NCBI RefSeq assembly: GCF_900142645.1 | Contig: NZ_FRBP01000012.1 | Coordinates: 1-64,000, forward strand | Reading direction: 5' to 3' | Source of the DNA: Eubacterium callanderi | GTDB taxonomy: Bacteria; Bacillota; Clostridia; Eubacteriales; Eubacteriaceae | Length of the DNA: 64,000 nucleotides | In this document: positions 35,825 to 45,709 of the stretch, piece by piece | Layout: each line of letters opens with the position of its first letter | Position numbering within the stretch: the first letter of the stretch is position 1 | Position numbers and translations under genes: made by a program | The notes under the pieces: generated by a model | Seen by the model: only the letters and a program-made list of their open reading frames with translations | What the model was told of the DNA's origin: nothing | The model's database searches: none

Positions 35825-35852
35825 TGTTAAGAGCGTATTACGAACAGGTTAA
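35825..35852 (-). promoter_or_regulatory. Distal Pho-box-like repeats
   Basis: Minus-strand TTAACC and TTAACA 22 bases apart with a degenerate GTAATA between, in phase with an 11-base period. The rest of 35599-35920 shows nothing else. Confidence 0.5.
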
Positions 35853-35920
35853 GGCTCAAAAATGTCACGTTTTCATAAAACTTTTTTGATTTGACACCAT
35901 ATTTCCTTTATACCCAAAAA

Positions 35921-35953
35921 ACAAAAAAGCCCATTGGAAATCTCCAATGGGCT
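35921..35953 (-). terminator. Terminator after the cytidylate-kinase-like gene
   Basis: GCCCATTGGA pairs with TCCAATGGGC; the minus-strand RNA ends in TTTTTTG. Confidence 0.85.
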
Positions 35954-35962
35954 GCAAGATTT

Positions 35963-36604
35963 TTAACCTCTTGCTTTTTTTCGTATATTTCGTTTTTCGA
36001 TAAAAGCCTTAATAATATCCACACAGCTGTCTTCACCTAAAGCACCGCTGTTCAGGCACAGGTCATAGTTATCTGCCTGTCCCCATTTTTTGTCAGAATA
36101 ATAGCTGTAGTAGTTGCTTCTTCTTTTGTCAATCTTTTTAACCGTCTCCTCAGCCTTCTTCAGATTTAAATCATAGATTTTAGATACCTGATTAACCCGC
36201 TCCTCAAAATCGCGATGAATAAAGACATCCACAGTATCCTCATCATCCCTGAGAACATAATTTGCGCAGCGTCCCACGATAACACAGGAGCCTTCGGCTG
36301 CAAATTTACGAATCACATCAGACTGGGCCAAAAACAAACGGTCGGTCATTGGCAGCTCAACGGTTGGTGAAAAATGCCCGGCACCAAAGAATGAACTGGT
36401 GGCAATGGAATACAACAGGGAGTTGGTCGGAGTTTCTTCCAGATCCTTAACCATTTCCGGATTAATACCGCTTTCCTTAGCGCCTTCATCAATAAGCTCC
36501 TGATCATAAAACGGAATCTCCAGTGCTTTTGCCAGTTTCTTACCAATGTTTCTTCCTCCGCTGCCAAACTGACGGGCAATGGTTATAATAATACGTTCAC
36601 TCAT
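35963..36604 (-). CDS. Cytidylate-kinase-like family protein
   Basis: 213 aa with a P-loop IARQFGSGGRNIGKKLA near the N-terminus, YDQELIDEGAKE after it, and the core segment CVIVGRCANYVLRD. This family is related to Cmk but lacks several of its nucleoside-binding features, and its substrate is not established. GGGGG before the ATG and a 14-base gap place it in an operon with the MATE gene. Confidence 0.85.
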   Translation of the reverse strand: MSERIIITIARQFGSGGRNIGKKLAKALEIPFYDQELIDEGAKESGINPEMVKDLEETPTNSLLYSIATSSFFGAGHFSPTVELPMTDRLFLAQSDVIRKFAAEGSCVIVGRCANYVLRDDEDTVDVFIHRDFEERVNQVSKIYDLNLKKAEETVKKIDKRRSNYYSYYSDKKWGQADNYDLCLNSGALGEDSCVDIIKAFIEKRNIRKKARG

Positions 36605-36618
36605 GTCAGCTTCCCCCT

Positions 36619-38031
36619 TTATTCATTGATTTCTAATTCTAGTTTACCTGTTTTTGCCAATAAATTCAAGTGTTTCATTTCAAACATGACTAAAATCAAG
36701 GCTAACAAAAATGCCATGGCATCTGCAATCGGCCCTGCATATAGGGCGCCGGTGACACCCGTAAAGGCGGGAAGAATGATAAACAGCGGTATCAGAAAAA
36801 GAATCTGCCTTGACAGCGAAATCAAGGTAGCCTTTAACGGTTTACCGATGGCCTGAAAAAAGATCGAGGTTACCATCTGAAAACCGTTTAAAAAGCAGAC
36901 TGACAGAAAAACACGAAAGGTCCTGAGTGCAAAATCATTGTACAATGCGTCCTCCTGTCCAAAAATATTGACGATGCCCTGTGTACAAAATTGAAACAGC
37001 ACAAATCCGATACAGGCAAACACCGTCGCAATTCCCGCAGACATAAAAAAGGTTTTCTTCACACGATCGTAATTCTGAGCTCCGTAATTATAACCAATGA
37101 TTGGCTGTGAGCCCACGCCGATTCCAATAAGGATGGACATCAGAATCTGGTTTACCTTCATGACAATACCAATGGCAGATAAAGGGATCTCCGCGCCATA
37201 TGGAGACATTGCGCCGTAATATGCCAGCACATTGTTGGTCACAATGACGACGACCGTAACTGCCAGCTGGTTTACACAGCTTGAAATGCCAAGCGAGCAG
37301 ACCATCTTGCAAATTTTTCCCTTTAGCTTCAGATACTCTTTTTTTAAGGTAATATTTTTAAAGCGCACCAGATAAAACATCGTAATGACAAAGGTGGCAA
37401 TCTGTCCAAGAATTGTCGCAAAAGCAGCACCCGAGACGCCCCACCCAAAGATAAAAATAAATACCGGGTCCAGAATAGTGTTGATAATAGCGCCTACAAT
37501 CATAGCAGCCATCGAAAAACGCGGACTTCCGTCTGCACGAACAACTGAATTTAACCCCGCGCCCACCAGTACAAAAGGCAGACCAATAACGATAACGCGG
37601 GTATAGGCTTCAGCATAAGGAAAAACAGTTTCCGTTGCACCAAACAGATGCAGCATCGGTTTTAACAAGAGCATCCCAAAAACAAAAAAAAGAATTCCAG
37701 CAATCGTCAGCATGGTAATCGTATTTCCCACACCTCTGGCGGCTTCCTCATTTTTCCCTTCGCCCAGCTTCAGACTGAAATAAGCCGCACACCCGTCACC
37801 GATAAGCAACGCAATGGCCAGAGAGATGGTTACCAGCGGAAAAGCCACATTTGTGGCGGCGTTTCCAAGGTATCCTACCCCCTGCCCAATAAATATCTGG
37901 TCAACAATATTATAGAGTGCATTGACAAGCATTGACACAACGCAGGGCACTGCAAATTTAGCGATAAGCTTTCCGATTCGCTCAGTCGCAAAATACGAAC
38001 TATCCTGTTTCTTAATCATTTCTTCCGACAT
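36619..38031 (-). CDS. MATE-family efflux transporter
   Basis: 470 aa, 12 TM helices in two homologous halves, with the MATE N-terminal pattern FAVPCVVSMLVNALYNIVDQ and GVGYLGNAATNVAFPL. It probably exports cationic compounds using a Na+ or H+ gradient. The structured intergenic element at 38154-38412 and a terminator lie upstream, suggesting possible leader control. Confidence 0.92.
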   Translation of the reverse strand: MSEEMIKKQDSSYFATERIGKLIAKFAVPCVVSMLVNALYNIVDQIFIGQGVGYLGNAATNVAFPLVTISLAIALLIGDGCAAYFSLKLGEGKNEEAARGVGNTITMLTIAGILFFVFGMLLLKPMLHLFGATETVFPYAEAYTRVIVIGLPFVLVGAGLNSVVRADGSPRFSMAAMIVGAIINTILDPVFIFIFGWGVSGAAFATILGQIATFVITMFYLVRFKNITLKKEYLKLKGKICKMVCSLGISSCVNQLAVTVVVIVTNNVLAYYGAMSPYGAEIPLSAIGIVMKVNQILMSILIGIGVGSQPIIGYNYGAQNYDRVKKTFFMSAGIATVFACIGFVLFQFCTQGIVNIFGQEDALYNDFALRTFRVFLSVCFLNGFQMVTSIFFQAIGKPLKATLISLSRQILFLIPLFIILPAFTGVTGALYAGPIADAMAFLLALILVMFEMKHLNLLAKTGKLELEINE

Positions 38032-38127
38032 ACTTTTTCCTCTCTTCTTCTTAAGTAAAAGCTAGTTAATAGTTTCATGTGAAACTAATTATAAATTTAA
38101 AACTGTTTAATGTCAAATGAAAAATAA

Positions 38128-38153
38128 AAAAAATCCGTCATCATGACGGATTC
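38128..38153 (-). terminator. Terminator hairpin between the structured element and the MATE gene
   Basis: Minus-strand AATCCGTCA pairs with TGACGGATT around a short TGA loop and is followed by an eight-T run. Confidence 0.8.
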
Positions 38154-38412
38154 AGCATATCAAAAACCTCAAGAGATGGAGCCTTTTACCTAAGGAAGAA
38201 AAAGATGTCCTGCGGGCACTGCCTTTACACCTGTATTTTCTTCAATAAAGAAGACGCTTAATCTCTCCAGTGTCCGGCATTTCTGGTAAAAAGGCGTGAT
38301 TCCCGACCGTTTACCGCAGCGCTTGGACCTTTTTTCTTATCTGGATAAAGGGCGCAGGCCGAGACTGCGCCACTTCTTTGGCAGATTGAATCCGTCATCA
38401 TGACAGATTTAT
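38154..38412 (-). ncRNA. Unidentified structured intergenic element
   Basis: About 260 bases with no ORF, GC-richer than its flanks. Its 5' edge (38389-38410) carries a near copy of the terminator hairpin (AATCCGTCATCATGAC). Inside are GGCGCAG/CTGCGCC (38348-38370), TCTTC/GAAGA, and a long-range AGAGAT/ATCTCT pairing enclosing about 95 bases on the minus strand. GGAGAG and AGGTAAAAGG resemble glycine-riboswitch blocks, but spacing and helices do not fit. It may be a leader RNA of the MATE gene or a stand-alone RNA. Confidence 0.45.
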
Positions 38413-38419
38413 AATTTTC

Positions 38420-39157
38420 TTACCGTGTTGCCCGGTAATACGCATAGGTCATAGGCTCTGACTTGTGAAAAGCTTCGCCGCCGACAACTTTGCCGATAAA
38501 CATATTGTGTGTTCCAAGGTCAACCGTTTTTTCTACCTCCAGCTCAATAAAGCATAAGGTATTTGGCAGGCCAGGACACCCTGTTTTTTCACCTGTAATA
38601 TAAGAAACATCTTTAAATTTATCTACGGTGTGACCACTCTGAAAACCAAAATGCGTTACCAGATCATGGTTATTCTGGCCAAGGACCGAAACGCCAAACA
38701 CACCGGATTTTTCGATCATTTCAGCTGTGCGGGTTCCTTTGTTAAGGCACACACTGCCGCGCAGCGGCGTGTCCGTAATCTGAATGAAGCTGTTCGAGGT
38801 CATGCCGTTAATTTTGTCCCCATCCTTTGAAGAAATGATATATAATCCATAGCTGACATTAAACAGCAGGCTTTGCAGCTTATCCTTTTCTTCCTTAGAA
38901 AGACCATCCTCGGGCTCATCCTCTACCAGCACAAATTTATCCGGTCCCACGCCACAGATCGGGCATTTTTCCGGCGGTGTATCCCCTTCATGAATATAAT
39001 TACAGACTGTGCAGCGCCATCTTTTAGGCTTTTCTTCTTCAATTAATTCAAATTTATCCGGTCCCACACCGCAGATCGGGCACTCCGCGGGCGGTGTATC
39101 CCCTTCATGAATATAACCGCAGACCGTACATCTCCATTTTTTCAAAGTATTCACCAC
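38420..39157 (-). CDS. Flavin reductase with two N-terminal rubredoxin domains
   Basis: 245 aa. Two near-identical rubredoxin-type domains (residues about 6-38 and 46-78), each W-x-C-x2-C-x12-C-x2-C with CTVCGYIHEGDTPP and CPICGVGPDKF, precede an FMN-binding flavin reductase domain (about 90-245; NGMTSNSFIQITDTP). High-molecular-weight rubredoxins such as Moorella Hrb have one rubredoxin at the C-terminus; here the order is reversed and duplicated. It likely passes electrons from NAD(P)H to flavodiiron proteins or peroxide reductases. The start is uncertain (GTG at 39157 or nearby); no strong RBS is seen. Confidence 0.88.
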   Translation of the reverse strand: MVNTLKKWRCTVCGYIHEGDTPPAECPICGVGPDKFELIEEEKPKRWRCTVCNYIHEGDTPPEKCPICGVGPDKFVLVEDEPEDGLSKEEKDKLQSLLFNVSYGLYIISSKDGDKINGMTSNSFIQITDTPLRGSVCLNKGTRTAEMIEKSGVFGVSVLGQNNHDLVTHFGFQSGHTVDKFKDVSYITGEKTGCPGLPNTLCFIELEVEKTVDLGTHNMFIGKVVGGEAFHKSEPMTYAYYRATR

Positions 39158-39295
39158 TTTCTTTTAATTTTCTACTCTCAATAATAAAACATTTTAGAAT
39201 AATTTTAATTTAAAAAACAGTCTTTGTCAATTCTATTATATACCCATTTTTACTTTTTATAAATAAACAACGAAATATTCTCATATTTTTCCATT

Positions 39296-39331
39296 TAAAA
39301 AAGAGCCTCATTAAAGAATGAGGCTTTTTCC
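39296..39331. terminator. Terminator of the branched-chain amino acid operon
   Basis: AAAGAGCCTCATT pairs with AATGAGGCTTTTT around AAAG, immediately after the ilvB stop; T-runs on both strands. Confidence 0.9.
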
Positions 39332-39333
39332 GA

Positions 39334-41001
39334 TTATTCATAATAAATTTCATCAATTGGTTTTCCAGCCGGAACCATCGGGTATACACCCTCTTCCTTG
39401 GAAATATTGCAATGAACAAGCACCGGCTCCTTCATATCTTTGATCTTTTCAAGCGCATCATCCAGCTCTTCAAGGCTGTTAACCTCAAAGCCCTTGATGC
39501 CGCTGGCAGCCGCCAGCTGAAGATAGTCCGTAGTTCCCTGATCTAAATCGGTCTGGGCATAACGTTTTTCATTGAAAAGCTTCTGCCATTGACGCACCAT
39601 GCCAAGCGTCTGGTTATCAAAGAGGAATATCTTGATGGGCAGGTTATAACGCTTCACCGTAATAAGCTCCTGACAATTCATACGGAAGCTTCCATCGCCT
39701 GCAACCAGGATAACATCTTTATCCGGTTTAGCAAGCTGAACACCCACCGCGGCGCCTAAGCCAAAGCCCATGGTGCCAAGCCCGCCGGAGGTAACATATT
39801 GGCCTGGGAATTTAAATTTCCAATACTGGCCAACCCACATCTGATGCTGGCCAACCTCGGTTACAACATAAGCGTCCTTGAAAACATCGTTGATATGCTC
39901 CAGCATATTTTTAGGATTGTATTCATTTTTAGGCCGTTCAGGCAGCGGCCATTCCGCGATCTGCTTATACCATTCAGGATGCTTCTTCTCTTCCACCAGC
40001 TTAGAGAGCGCTGGCAGCACATCCTTGATATTAGCCTGAATATGAACATTAACCTGAATATTCTTTTCAAACTCTGTCGGGTCAATATCAATGTGAATAA
40101 TTTTTTTATCCCGCATAAATTCATTAATATTACCGGTTACACGGTCACTGAAACGGGCACCTATGGCGATCAGGGTATCACAATTGATCACCGCTAAGTT
40201 GCACTCCTGAGAACCATGCATTCCGACAAAGCCCAGTGAAAGCGGATTATCTCTCGGGATACAGCCCAGGCCCATCAGGGAATTGGCAACAGGAATCCCA
40301 GCTTTTTCCGCAAAAGCGACCAGCTCTTCGCTTGCGCCAGATTTTAAAACACCGCCGCCGGCATAGATCATTGGCCGTTCAGCACGGTTAATAAACTCCG
40401 CGGAACGAACCAGCGCGTCGCGGCTCGGCGTTGGAAAATAGTTTACAGGCTTCCGCTCATCGCTCAGAGGAACATACTCTGTTTCAGTCATAAAGATATC
40501 TTTTGGGATATCAATGACGACAGGACCCGGCCGTCCTGTAGATGCAATGTTAAATGCCTCGTAAATGGATGGCGCCAGCATGGAGACATCTCTTACCTGA
40601 AAGCTGTGCTTTGTAATCTGCATCGTTACGCTGACAATATCAATTTCCTGAAAAGAATCCTTTCCTAACAAGGATTGTGCCACCTGTCCGGTAAAAACAA
40701 CCAAAGGCACAGAGTCCAGATAAGCATTGGCAATTCCGGTAATGGCATTGGTGGCTCCCGGACCAGATGTCGTAATCGCAACACCCACCTTGCCGCTGAC
40801 ACGGGCATAGCCGTCAGCCGCATGAACACCATTTTGTTCATGACATGGCTCGATCTGAGCAATTTTATGATCCATCCGGTAGAAAGCATCAAAAAGTGGT
40901 ATGACAACGCCGCCCGGGAAAGAGAAAACATGTTCAACTCCCAATTCTTCGAGACAGCGTACGACAATCTCTGATCCTAATAATTTTTCTGCTTTTTTCA
41001 T
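39334..41001 (-). CDS. ilvB: Acetolactate synthase large (catalytic) subunit
   Basis: 555 aa, ThDP-dependent. FSFPGGVVIPLFDAFYR near the N-terminus, catalytic Glu in QIEPCHEQNGVHAADGYAR, FAD-domain core, and the ThDP/Mg motif GDGSFRMN then QTLGMVRQWQ. It makes acetolactate or acetohydroxybutyrate for Val/Leu/Ile. The ATG at 41001 follows GAGGAGAG; an 11-codon upstream extension is unlikely. It is the last operon gene; a regulatory ilvN is not present next to it. Confidence 0.95.
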   Translation of the reverse strand: MKKAEKLLGSEIVVRCLEELGVEHVFSFPGGVVIPLFDAFYRMDHKIAQIEPCHEQNGVHAADGYARVSGKVGVAITTSGPGATNAITGIANAYLDSVPLVVFTGQVAQSLLGKDSFQEIDIVSVTMQITKHSFQVRDVSMLAPSIYEAFNIASTGRPGPVVIDIPKDIFMTETEYVPLSDERKPVNYFPTPSRDALVRSAEFINRAERPMIYAGGGVLKSGASEELVAFAEKAGIPVANSLMGLGCIPRDNPLSLGFVGMHGSQECNLAVINCDTLIAIGARFSDRVTGNINEFMRDKKIIHIDIDPTEFEKNIQVNVHIQANIKDVLPALSKLVEEKKHPEWYKQIAEWPLPERPKNEYNPKNMLEHINDVFKDAYVVTEVGQHQMWVGQYWKFKFPGQYVTSGGLGTMGFGLGAAVGVQLAKPDKDVILVAGDGSFRMNCQELITVKRYNLPIKIFLFDNQTLGMVRQWQKLFNEKRYAQTDLDQGTTDYLQLAAASGIKGFEVNSLEELDDALEKIKDMKEPVLVHCNISKEEGVYPMVPAGKPIDEIYYE

Positions 41002-41044
41002 AGTTCTCTCCTCTATTTCTCTGGTTAACGGCAAATATAAATCA

Positions 41045-41079
41045 ATCGTACTGCCTAAAATAATATCTGGCAGTACGAT
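41045..41079. repeat. Intercistronic hairpin between ilvD and ilvB
   Basis: ATCGTACTGCC and GGCAGTACGAT, 11-bp perfect stem, 13-base loop, no good T-run. Possibly an mRNA processing or stability element. Confidence 0.6.
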
Positions 41080-41104
41080 ATTTTATAAGAGCCGCTAGCC
41101 TTGA

Positions 41105-42763
41105 CTATTCTAAAATAGCTCCCTTATTTGCAGAAGACACAAGCTTTGCATAACGGGCCAGGTAACCCGTTTTAATTTCCGGTTCTTTTGGCGTCCAGCC
41201 CTCCCTGCGTTTAGCCAGTTCTTCCTCACTGACCTTCAGCTCAATGCTGCGGTTAGGAATATCAATGGAAATGATATCGCCTTCCTCTACAAAAGCGATT
41301 GGGCCGCCGGCCGCCGCTTCTGGTGAAACATGACCGACACAGGCGCCTCTGGTGGCGCCGCTGAAACGGCCATCTGTAATCAACGCAACAGAGCTGCCAA
41401 GCCCTCTTCCCATGATGGCAGAAGTTGGATTCAGCATTTCCCGCATGCCCGGGCCACCTTTTGGTCCTTCATAGCGAATAACCACCACATCGCCAGCATT
41501 AATCTGATCATTATTAATGGCCTCCTGCGCTGCTTCCTCGCTCTCAAACACTCTGGCAGGGCCTTCATGCTTGAGCATTTCCGGTACGACCGCGGACTGC
41601 TTAACCACACAGGTATCTGGTGCCAGGCTTCCTTTCAGAACCGCAATACCACCGGTTTTGCTGTAAGGATTTTCGACAGGGCGGATAACCTCAGGATTCA
41701 GATTATGAACCCCTTCGATATTTTCGCCCACTGTTTTTCCTGTGGCCGTGATTAAATCTGTTTTTAACAGACCAAGCTTGTTAATTTCACTCATAACCGC
41801 ATAAATCCCGCCAGCGGCGTTCAGGTCTTCCACATAGGTATGGCCCGCAGGCGCCAAATGACACAGATTCGGTGTTTTCTCGCTGAGCTCGTTGGCAATT
41901 TCCAGATTCAGATCCACACCACATTCATGGGCAATCGCCGGCAGGTGCAGCATCGAATTCGTGCTGCAGCCCAGTGCCATATCCATTGTCAATGCGTTTC
42001 TGAAAGCATCCGCTGTCATAATATCCTTTGGACGAATATCCTTTTCGAGCAGTTCCATGATCTGCATACCCGCGCGTTTTGCCAGACGCAGACGTTCGGA
42101 ATAAACGGCCGGGATTGTGCCGTTACCCCGCAGACCCATCCCCAAAACCTCAGTCAGGCAGTTCATGCTGTTAGCAGTGTACATCCCCGAGCAAGAGCCA
42201 CAGGTCGGGCAGGTGTTACATTCATATTCTTCCAGTGTTTCCTGAGACATTTTCCCAGCAGTATAAGAGCCTACCGCTTCTGACATACTGGAAAAGCTTG
42301 TTCTCAGATCACCTACCCGTCCGGCCAGCATTGGGCCGCCGCTGACGAAAATAGCAGGCAGATTAAGGCGGGCTGCCGCCATTAAAAGTCCGGGAACATT
42401 TTTATCGCAGTTCGGAATCATTACCATAGCGTCAAAGGCGTGGGCCATTGCCATGGCTTCGGTAGAGTCGGCAATCAGATCTCGGGTAACCAGAGAATAT
42501 TTCATTCCCTGATGGCCCATTGCTATTCCATCACAGACAGCGATTGCTGGAAATTCCAGGGGAACGCCGCCAGCCAGACGAACGCCGGCTTTTACGGCTT
42601 CTGTAATTTTATCGAGATTCATATGCCCCGGAACGACTTCATTATAAGAGTTAACAACACCAATCAAGGGTCTTGTCATTTCTTCTTCAGTCAGGCCAAG
42701 CGCTCTCAGAAGCGCCCGTTTCGGCACATTCTGCATTCCTGATTTTACGGAATCACTACGCAT
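41105..42763 (-). CDS. ilvD: Dihydroxy-acid dehydratase
   Basis: 552 aa. Fe-S ligands in NCDKNVPG and the [14 protein letters not shown] segment; C-terminal [19 protein letters not shown]. Converts 2,3-dihydroxy-isovalerate and -methylvalerate to the 2-keto acids. It lies between leuB and ilvB in the operon. Confidence 0.97.
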   Translation of the reverse strand: MRSDSVKSGMQNVPKRALLRALGLTEEEMTRPLIGVVNSYNEVVPGHMNLDKITEAVKAGVRLAGGVPLEFPAIAVCDGIAMGHQGMKYSLVTRDLIADSTEAMAMAHAFDAMVMIPNCDKNVPGLLMAAARLNLPAIFVSGGPMLAGRVGDLRTSFSSMSEAVGSYTAGKMSQETLEEYECNTCPTCGSCSGMYTANSMNCLTEVLGMGLRGNGTIPAVYSERLRLAKRAGMQIMELLEKDIRPKDIMTADAFRNALTMDMALGCSTNSMLHLPAIAHECGVDLNLEIANELSEKTPNLCHLAPAGHTYVEDLNAAGGIYAVMSEINKLGLLKTDLITATGKTVGENIEGVHNLNPEVIRPVENPYSKTGGIAVLKGSLAPDTCVVKQSAVVPEMLKHEGPARVFESEEAAQEAINNDQINAGDVVVIRYEGPKGGPGMREMLNPTSAIMGRGLGSSVALITDGRFSGATRGACVGHVSPEAAAGGPIAFVEEGDIISIDIPNRSIELKVSEEELAKRREGWTPKEPEIKTGYLARYAKLVSSANKGAILE

Positions 42764-42780
42764 AATTTTTCTCCTTATTA

Positions 42781-43842
42781 TTATAAACTAGAAATAATTC
42801 TCTCACCCATTTCGACACAGCCGACAACATTGCTATTGTCACCGGCAATATCGCCAGTGCGGTAACCCTGGGCAAGTGTCTTTTTCACTGCCTCCTCAAT
42901 ATTATCTGCCTCGTCCGAAAGGCCTAAGGAATAGCGCAGCATCATTGCAACAGACAGCACTGTGGCAATCGGGTTGGCCTTATCCTGCCCAGCGATATCT
43001 GGCGCTGAGCCATGGATCGGTTCATACATGCCAAACTTGCCTTCGCCCAGGCTGGCCGAGGGCAGCATCCCAATCGACCCAGTAAGCATGCTGGCCTCAT
43101 CGGATAAAATGTCGCCGAAAAGATTTCCTGTCAAAATAACATCAAACTGGTGCGGATTAATGACAAGCTGCATGGCCGCATTATCGACATACAGGTGATC
43201 CAGCTCGACATCTGGATATTCCTTGGCAATTTCAAGAACCACTGAACGCCAGAAGCGTGAGGTTTCAAGGACATTTGCCTTGTCGACACTGGTTACTTTT
43301 CCGCCGCGCTTTTTCGCGCTGTCAAAGGCTACCCGGGCAATTCTTTCTACCTCTGGCCGTGTGTAATTCATTAAGTCAGAGGCGCCAAAATCGCCGTCTT
43401 TTTTCTTTTCTCCAAAATATACATCGCCAGTCAGCTCACGGACAACTAAAACGTCCAGGCCATCGCCGATAATCTCAGATTTTAACGGCGAAGCGTCTCT
43501 CAGTTCTTCAAAAAGCATGGCTGGTCTCAGGTTCGCGAACAGGCCAAGAGCCTTGCGAATGCCTAAGAGGCCGGCCTCTGGTCGCTTGTCCCCTGGCAGG
43601 TTATCCCACTTTGGACCGCCGAGGGCACCTAACAATACAGCGTCACTGGCTTTACAGATATCCACCGTTTTCTGCGGAAGCGGTGTGTCGCAGGCATCAA
43701 TAGCTGCGCCCCCTGCCAGAACTTCTGTATAGTCAAAGGTATGATTGTACTTTTCACCAATTTTATCCAGCACTTTCATGCTGGCTTCTACGATTTCAGG
43801 ACCGATTCCGTCCCCTTTAATAACTGCTATTTTATAATTCAT
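42781..43842 (-). CDS. leuB: 3-Isopropylmalate dehydrogenase
   Basis: 353 aa with [11 protein letters not shown] at the N-terminus, [11 protein letters not shown] with the substrate-binding residues, and the NAD site [16 protein letters not shown]. Oxidises 3-isopropylmalate; in organisms with CimA it also serves methylmalate. Standard length. Confidence 0.97.
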   Translation of the reverse strand: MNYKIAVIKGDGIGPEIVEASMKVLDKIGEKYNHTFDYTEVLAGGAAIDACDTPLPQKTVDICKASDAVLLGALGGPKWDNLPGDKRPEAGLLGIRKALGLFANLRPAMLFEELRDASPLKSEIIGDGLDVLVVRELTGDVYFGEKKKDGDFGASDLMNYTRPEVERIARVAFDSAKKRGGKVTSVDKANVLETSRFWRSVVLEIAKEYPDVELDHLYVDNAAMQLVINPHQFDVILTGNLFGDILSDEASMLTGSIGMLPSASLGEGKFGMYEPIHGSAPDIAGQDKANPIATVLSVAMMLRYSLGLSDEADNIEEAVKKTLAQGYRTGDIAGDNSNVVGCVEMGERIISSL

Positions 43843-43883
43843 TGATTTTTCTCCTCTGTAACCTACTCAATTTTTTTCAAAGC

Positions 43884-43905
43884 ACAGGCTGGAAATCCAG
43901 CCTGT
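43884..43905. repeat. Intercistronic hairpin between leuD and leuB
   Basis: ACAGGCTGG and CCAGCCTGT around AAAT, within the 74-base gap; no terminator T-run. Confidence 0.6.
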
Positions 43906-43916
43906 ATATAATGAAG

Positions 43917-44408
43917 CTAAATGAGATTCTCGTTGACGTAATTTACCAGGCCGCCTGCTGCGATCAGCTTCTGCATAAATTCAGGGAATGCCTGTCCCTG
44001 GAAGCTCTGTCCCTTGGTCACGTCAGTGATAACGCCAGAGTCAAAATCCACTTCTACTTCGTCGCCTGCTTCAATCGCTGCCACCGCTTCCGGACATTCC
44101 AGAATCGGCAGCCCGATATTGATGGAATTGCGATAAAAAATACGCGCAAAGCTATTGGCGATTACACAGGAGACACCTGAGGCTTTGATGGCAATGGGCG
44201 CATGCTCTCTTGAAGAGCCGCAGCCAAAATTATCATCAGCGACGATGATATCGCCGTCCTCCACGCGTTTTATAAAATCCTTGTCAATATCCTCCATACA
44301 ATGCTCCGCTAATTCCAGAGGATCGCTGGTGTTCAGGTATCTTGCGGGAATAATAACGTCTGTATCAACATTGTTGCCATATCTAAATACTTTTCCTTTT
44401 GCTTTCAT
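43917..44408 (-). CDS. leuD: 3-Isopropylmalate dehydratase small subunit
   Basis: 163 aa, the size of archaeal/clostridial-type Leu[13 protein letters not shown] and [16 protein letters not shown] are the swivel-domain signature. The ATG at 44408 follows GGAGG; a longer frame upstream runs into leuC. Forms a complex with LeuC. Confidence 0.95.
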   Translation of the reverse strand: MKAKGKVFRYGNNVDTDVIIPARYLNTSDPLELAEHCMEDIDKDFIKRVEDGDIIVADDNFGCGSSREHAPIAIKASGVSCVIANSFARIFYRNSINIGLPILECPEAVAAIEAGDEVEVDFDSGVITDVTKGQSFQGQAFPEFMQKLIAAGGLVNYVNENLI

Positions 44409-44424
44409 GATGCGTTCCTCCTTT

Positions 44425-45687
44425 TTATAATTCTTCTGGTCCGGCAATACGGCCCAGGATAGCAGATGCCGCCGCAACCTCGGGGCTCGCCAGATAGACT
44501 TCCGAGTCCACATGGCCCATGCGTCCGACAAAGTTACGGTTTGTTGTGGAAACGCAGCGTTCTCCCGCTGCCAGAATCCCCATATGTCCGCCCAGGCATG
44601 GCCCGCAGGTCGGTGTGCTCACCGTTGCGCCCGCTTCAATAAAGTCTTTTAAATATCCCGCTTCCATACAATCCAGGTAAATCTGCTGAGTTGCTGGGAT
44701 AATCAAAACACGGATTCCTTTGGCAACATGCTTACCGCGCATCAGATCTGCGGCCTTTTTAAAGTCTGAGAAACGTCCATTGGTGCATGAGCCGATAACA
44801 ACCTGGTCAATCTTAACCGGTTCAGTAATTTCATCAACGGTTTTAGTGTTTTCAGGCAAGTGCGGGAATGCTACCGTAGACTTGATATCTGCCAGATTAA
44901 TATCGTACACAGCGTCATACTCGGCGTCTGCGTCTGCTTCAAAGGCCTTGTATTCCTTGGTAGAATGCTCCTTCATATATTCGATGGTCTTATCGTCGAC
45001 AGGGAAGATACCATTTTTACCGCCAGCTTCAATGGCCATATTCGCAATGGTGAAGCGATCATCCATCGTCAGGCTTGACACACCCTCTCCGGCAAATTCC
45101 ATTGATTTATAAAGCGCACCATCCACACCAATCATTCCGATAATGTGAAGAATCAGGTCTTTTCCTGAAACACCTTCTTTGAAAGCGCCAGTCAGATTGA
45201 ATTTAATGGCAGACGGTACCTTAAACCAGGCTTTACCGGTTGCCATACCAACGGCCATGTCGGTAGAACCCACACCGGTTGAGAAAGCCCCAAGCGCACC
45301 ATAGGTACAGGTGTGCGAATCTGCCCCAATCACGACATCGCCGGCAACGACCAGTCCCTTTTCCGGCAGCAGAGCATGCTCTACACCCATTTCGCCGATT
45401 TCAAAATAGTTGGTGACATCCTGCTCACAGGCAAAACAGCGCACCTGTTTGCACTGCTCCGCAGCCTTAATATCCTTGTTCGGCGCAAAATGGTCTGGGA
45501 CCAGCGCAACCTTGTCTTTGTCAAAAACGGTTTCCTTATTAATATTTTTAAAAACATTGATGGCTACCGGTGAGGTAATATCATTCCCCAACACCAGATC
45601 CAGGTCTGCCATGATCAAATCACCCGGTTTTACGGATTCCAGACCAGCATGTGCCGCCAATATTTTCTGAGTCATTGTCATACCCAA
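44425..45687 (-). CDS. leuC: 3-Isopropylmalate dehydratase large subunit
   Basis: 420 aa, the shorter HacA-type LeuC. [4Fe-4S] ligands lie in IGSCTNGR and CGPCLGGH, and [20 protein letters not shown] is conserved. The TTG at 45687 (giving [10 protein letters not shown], as in relatives) is preferred, with AAGGAGA about 9 bases upstream; ATG at 45681 is the alternative. Works with LeuD, and on citramalate in the CimA route. Confidence 0.94.
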   Translation of the reverse strand: MGMTMTQKILAAHAGLESVKPGDLIMADLDLVLGNDITSPVAINVFKNINKETVFDKDKVALVPDHFAPNKDIKAAEQCKQVRCFACEQDVTNYFEIGEMGVEHALLPEKGLVVAGDVVIGADSHTCTYGALGAFSTGVGSTDMAVGMATGKAWFKVPSAIKFNLTGAFKEGVSGKDLILHIIGMIGVDGALYKSMEFAGEGVSSLTMDDRFTIANMAIEAGGKNGIFPVDDKTIEYMKEHSTKEYKAFEADADAEYDAVYDINLADIKSTVAFPHLPENTKTVDEITEPVKIDQVVIGSCTNGRFSDFKKAADLMRGKHVAKGIRVLIIPATQQIYLDCMEAGYLKDFIEAGATVSTPTCGPCLGGHMGILAAGERCVSTTNRNFVGRMGHVDSEVYLASPEVAAASAILGRIAGPEEL

Positions 45688-45709
45688 AATGATCACTCTC
45701 CTTCTTAAT

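Noticed and set aside
38154-38412. Glycine riboswitch
   Set aside because: GGAGAG and AGGTAAAAGG are present on the minus strand, but the GCCGAAGG core block and the expected P2/P3 pairings are absent, and the downstream gene is a MATE pump.
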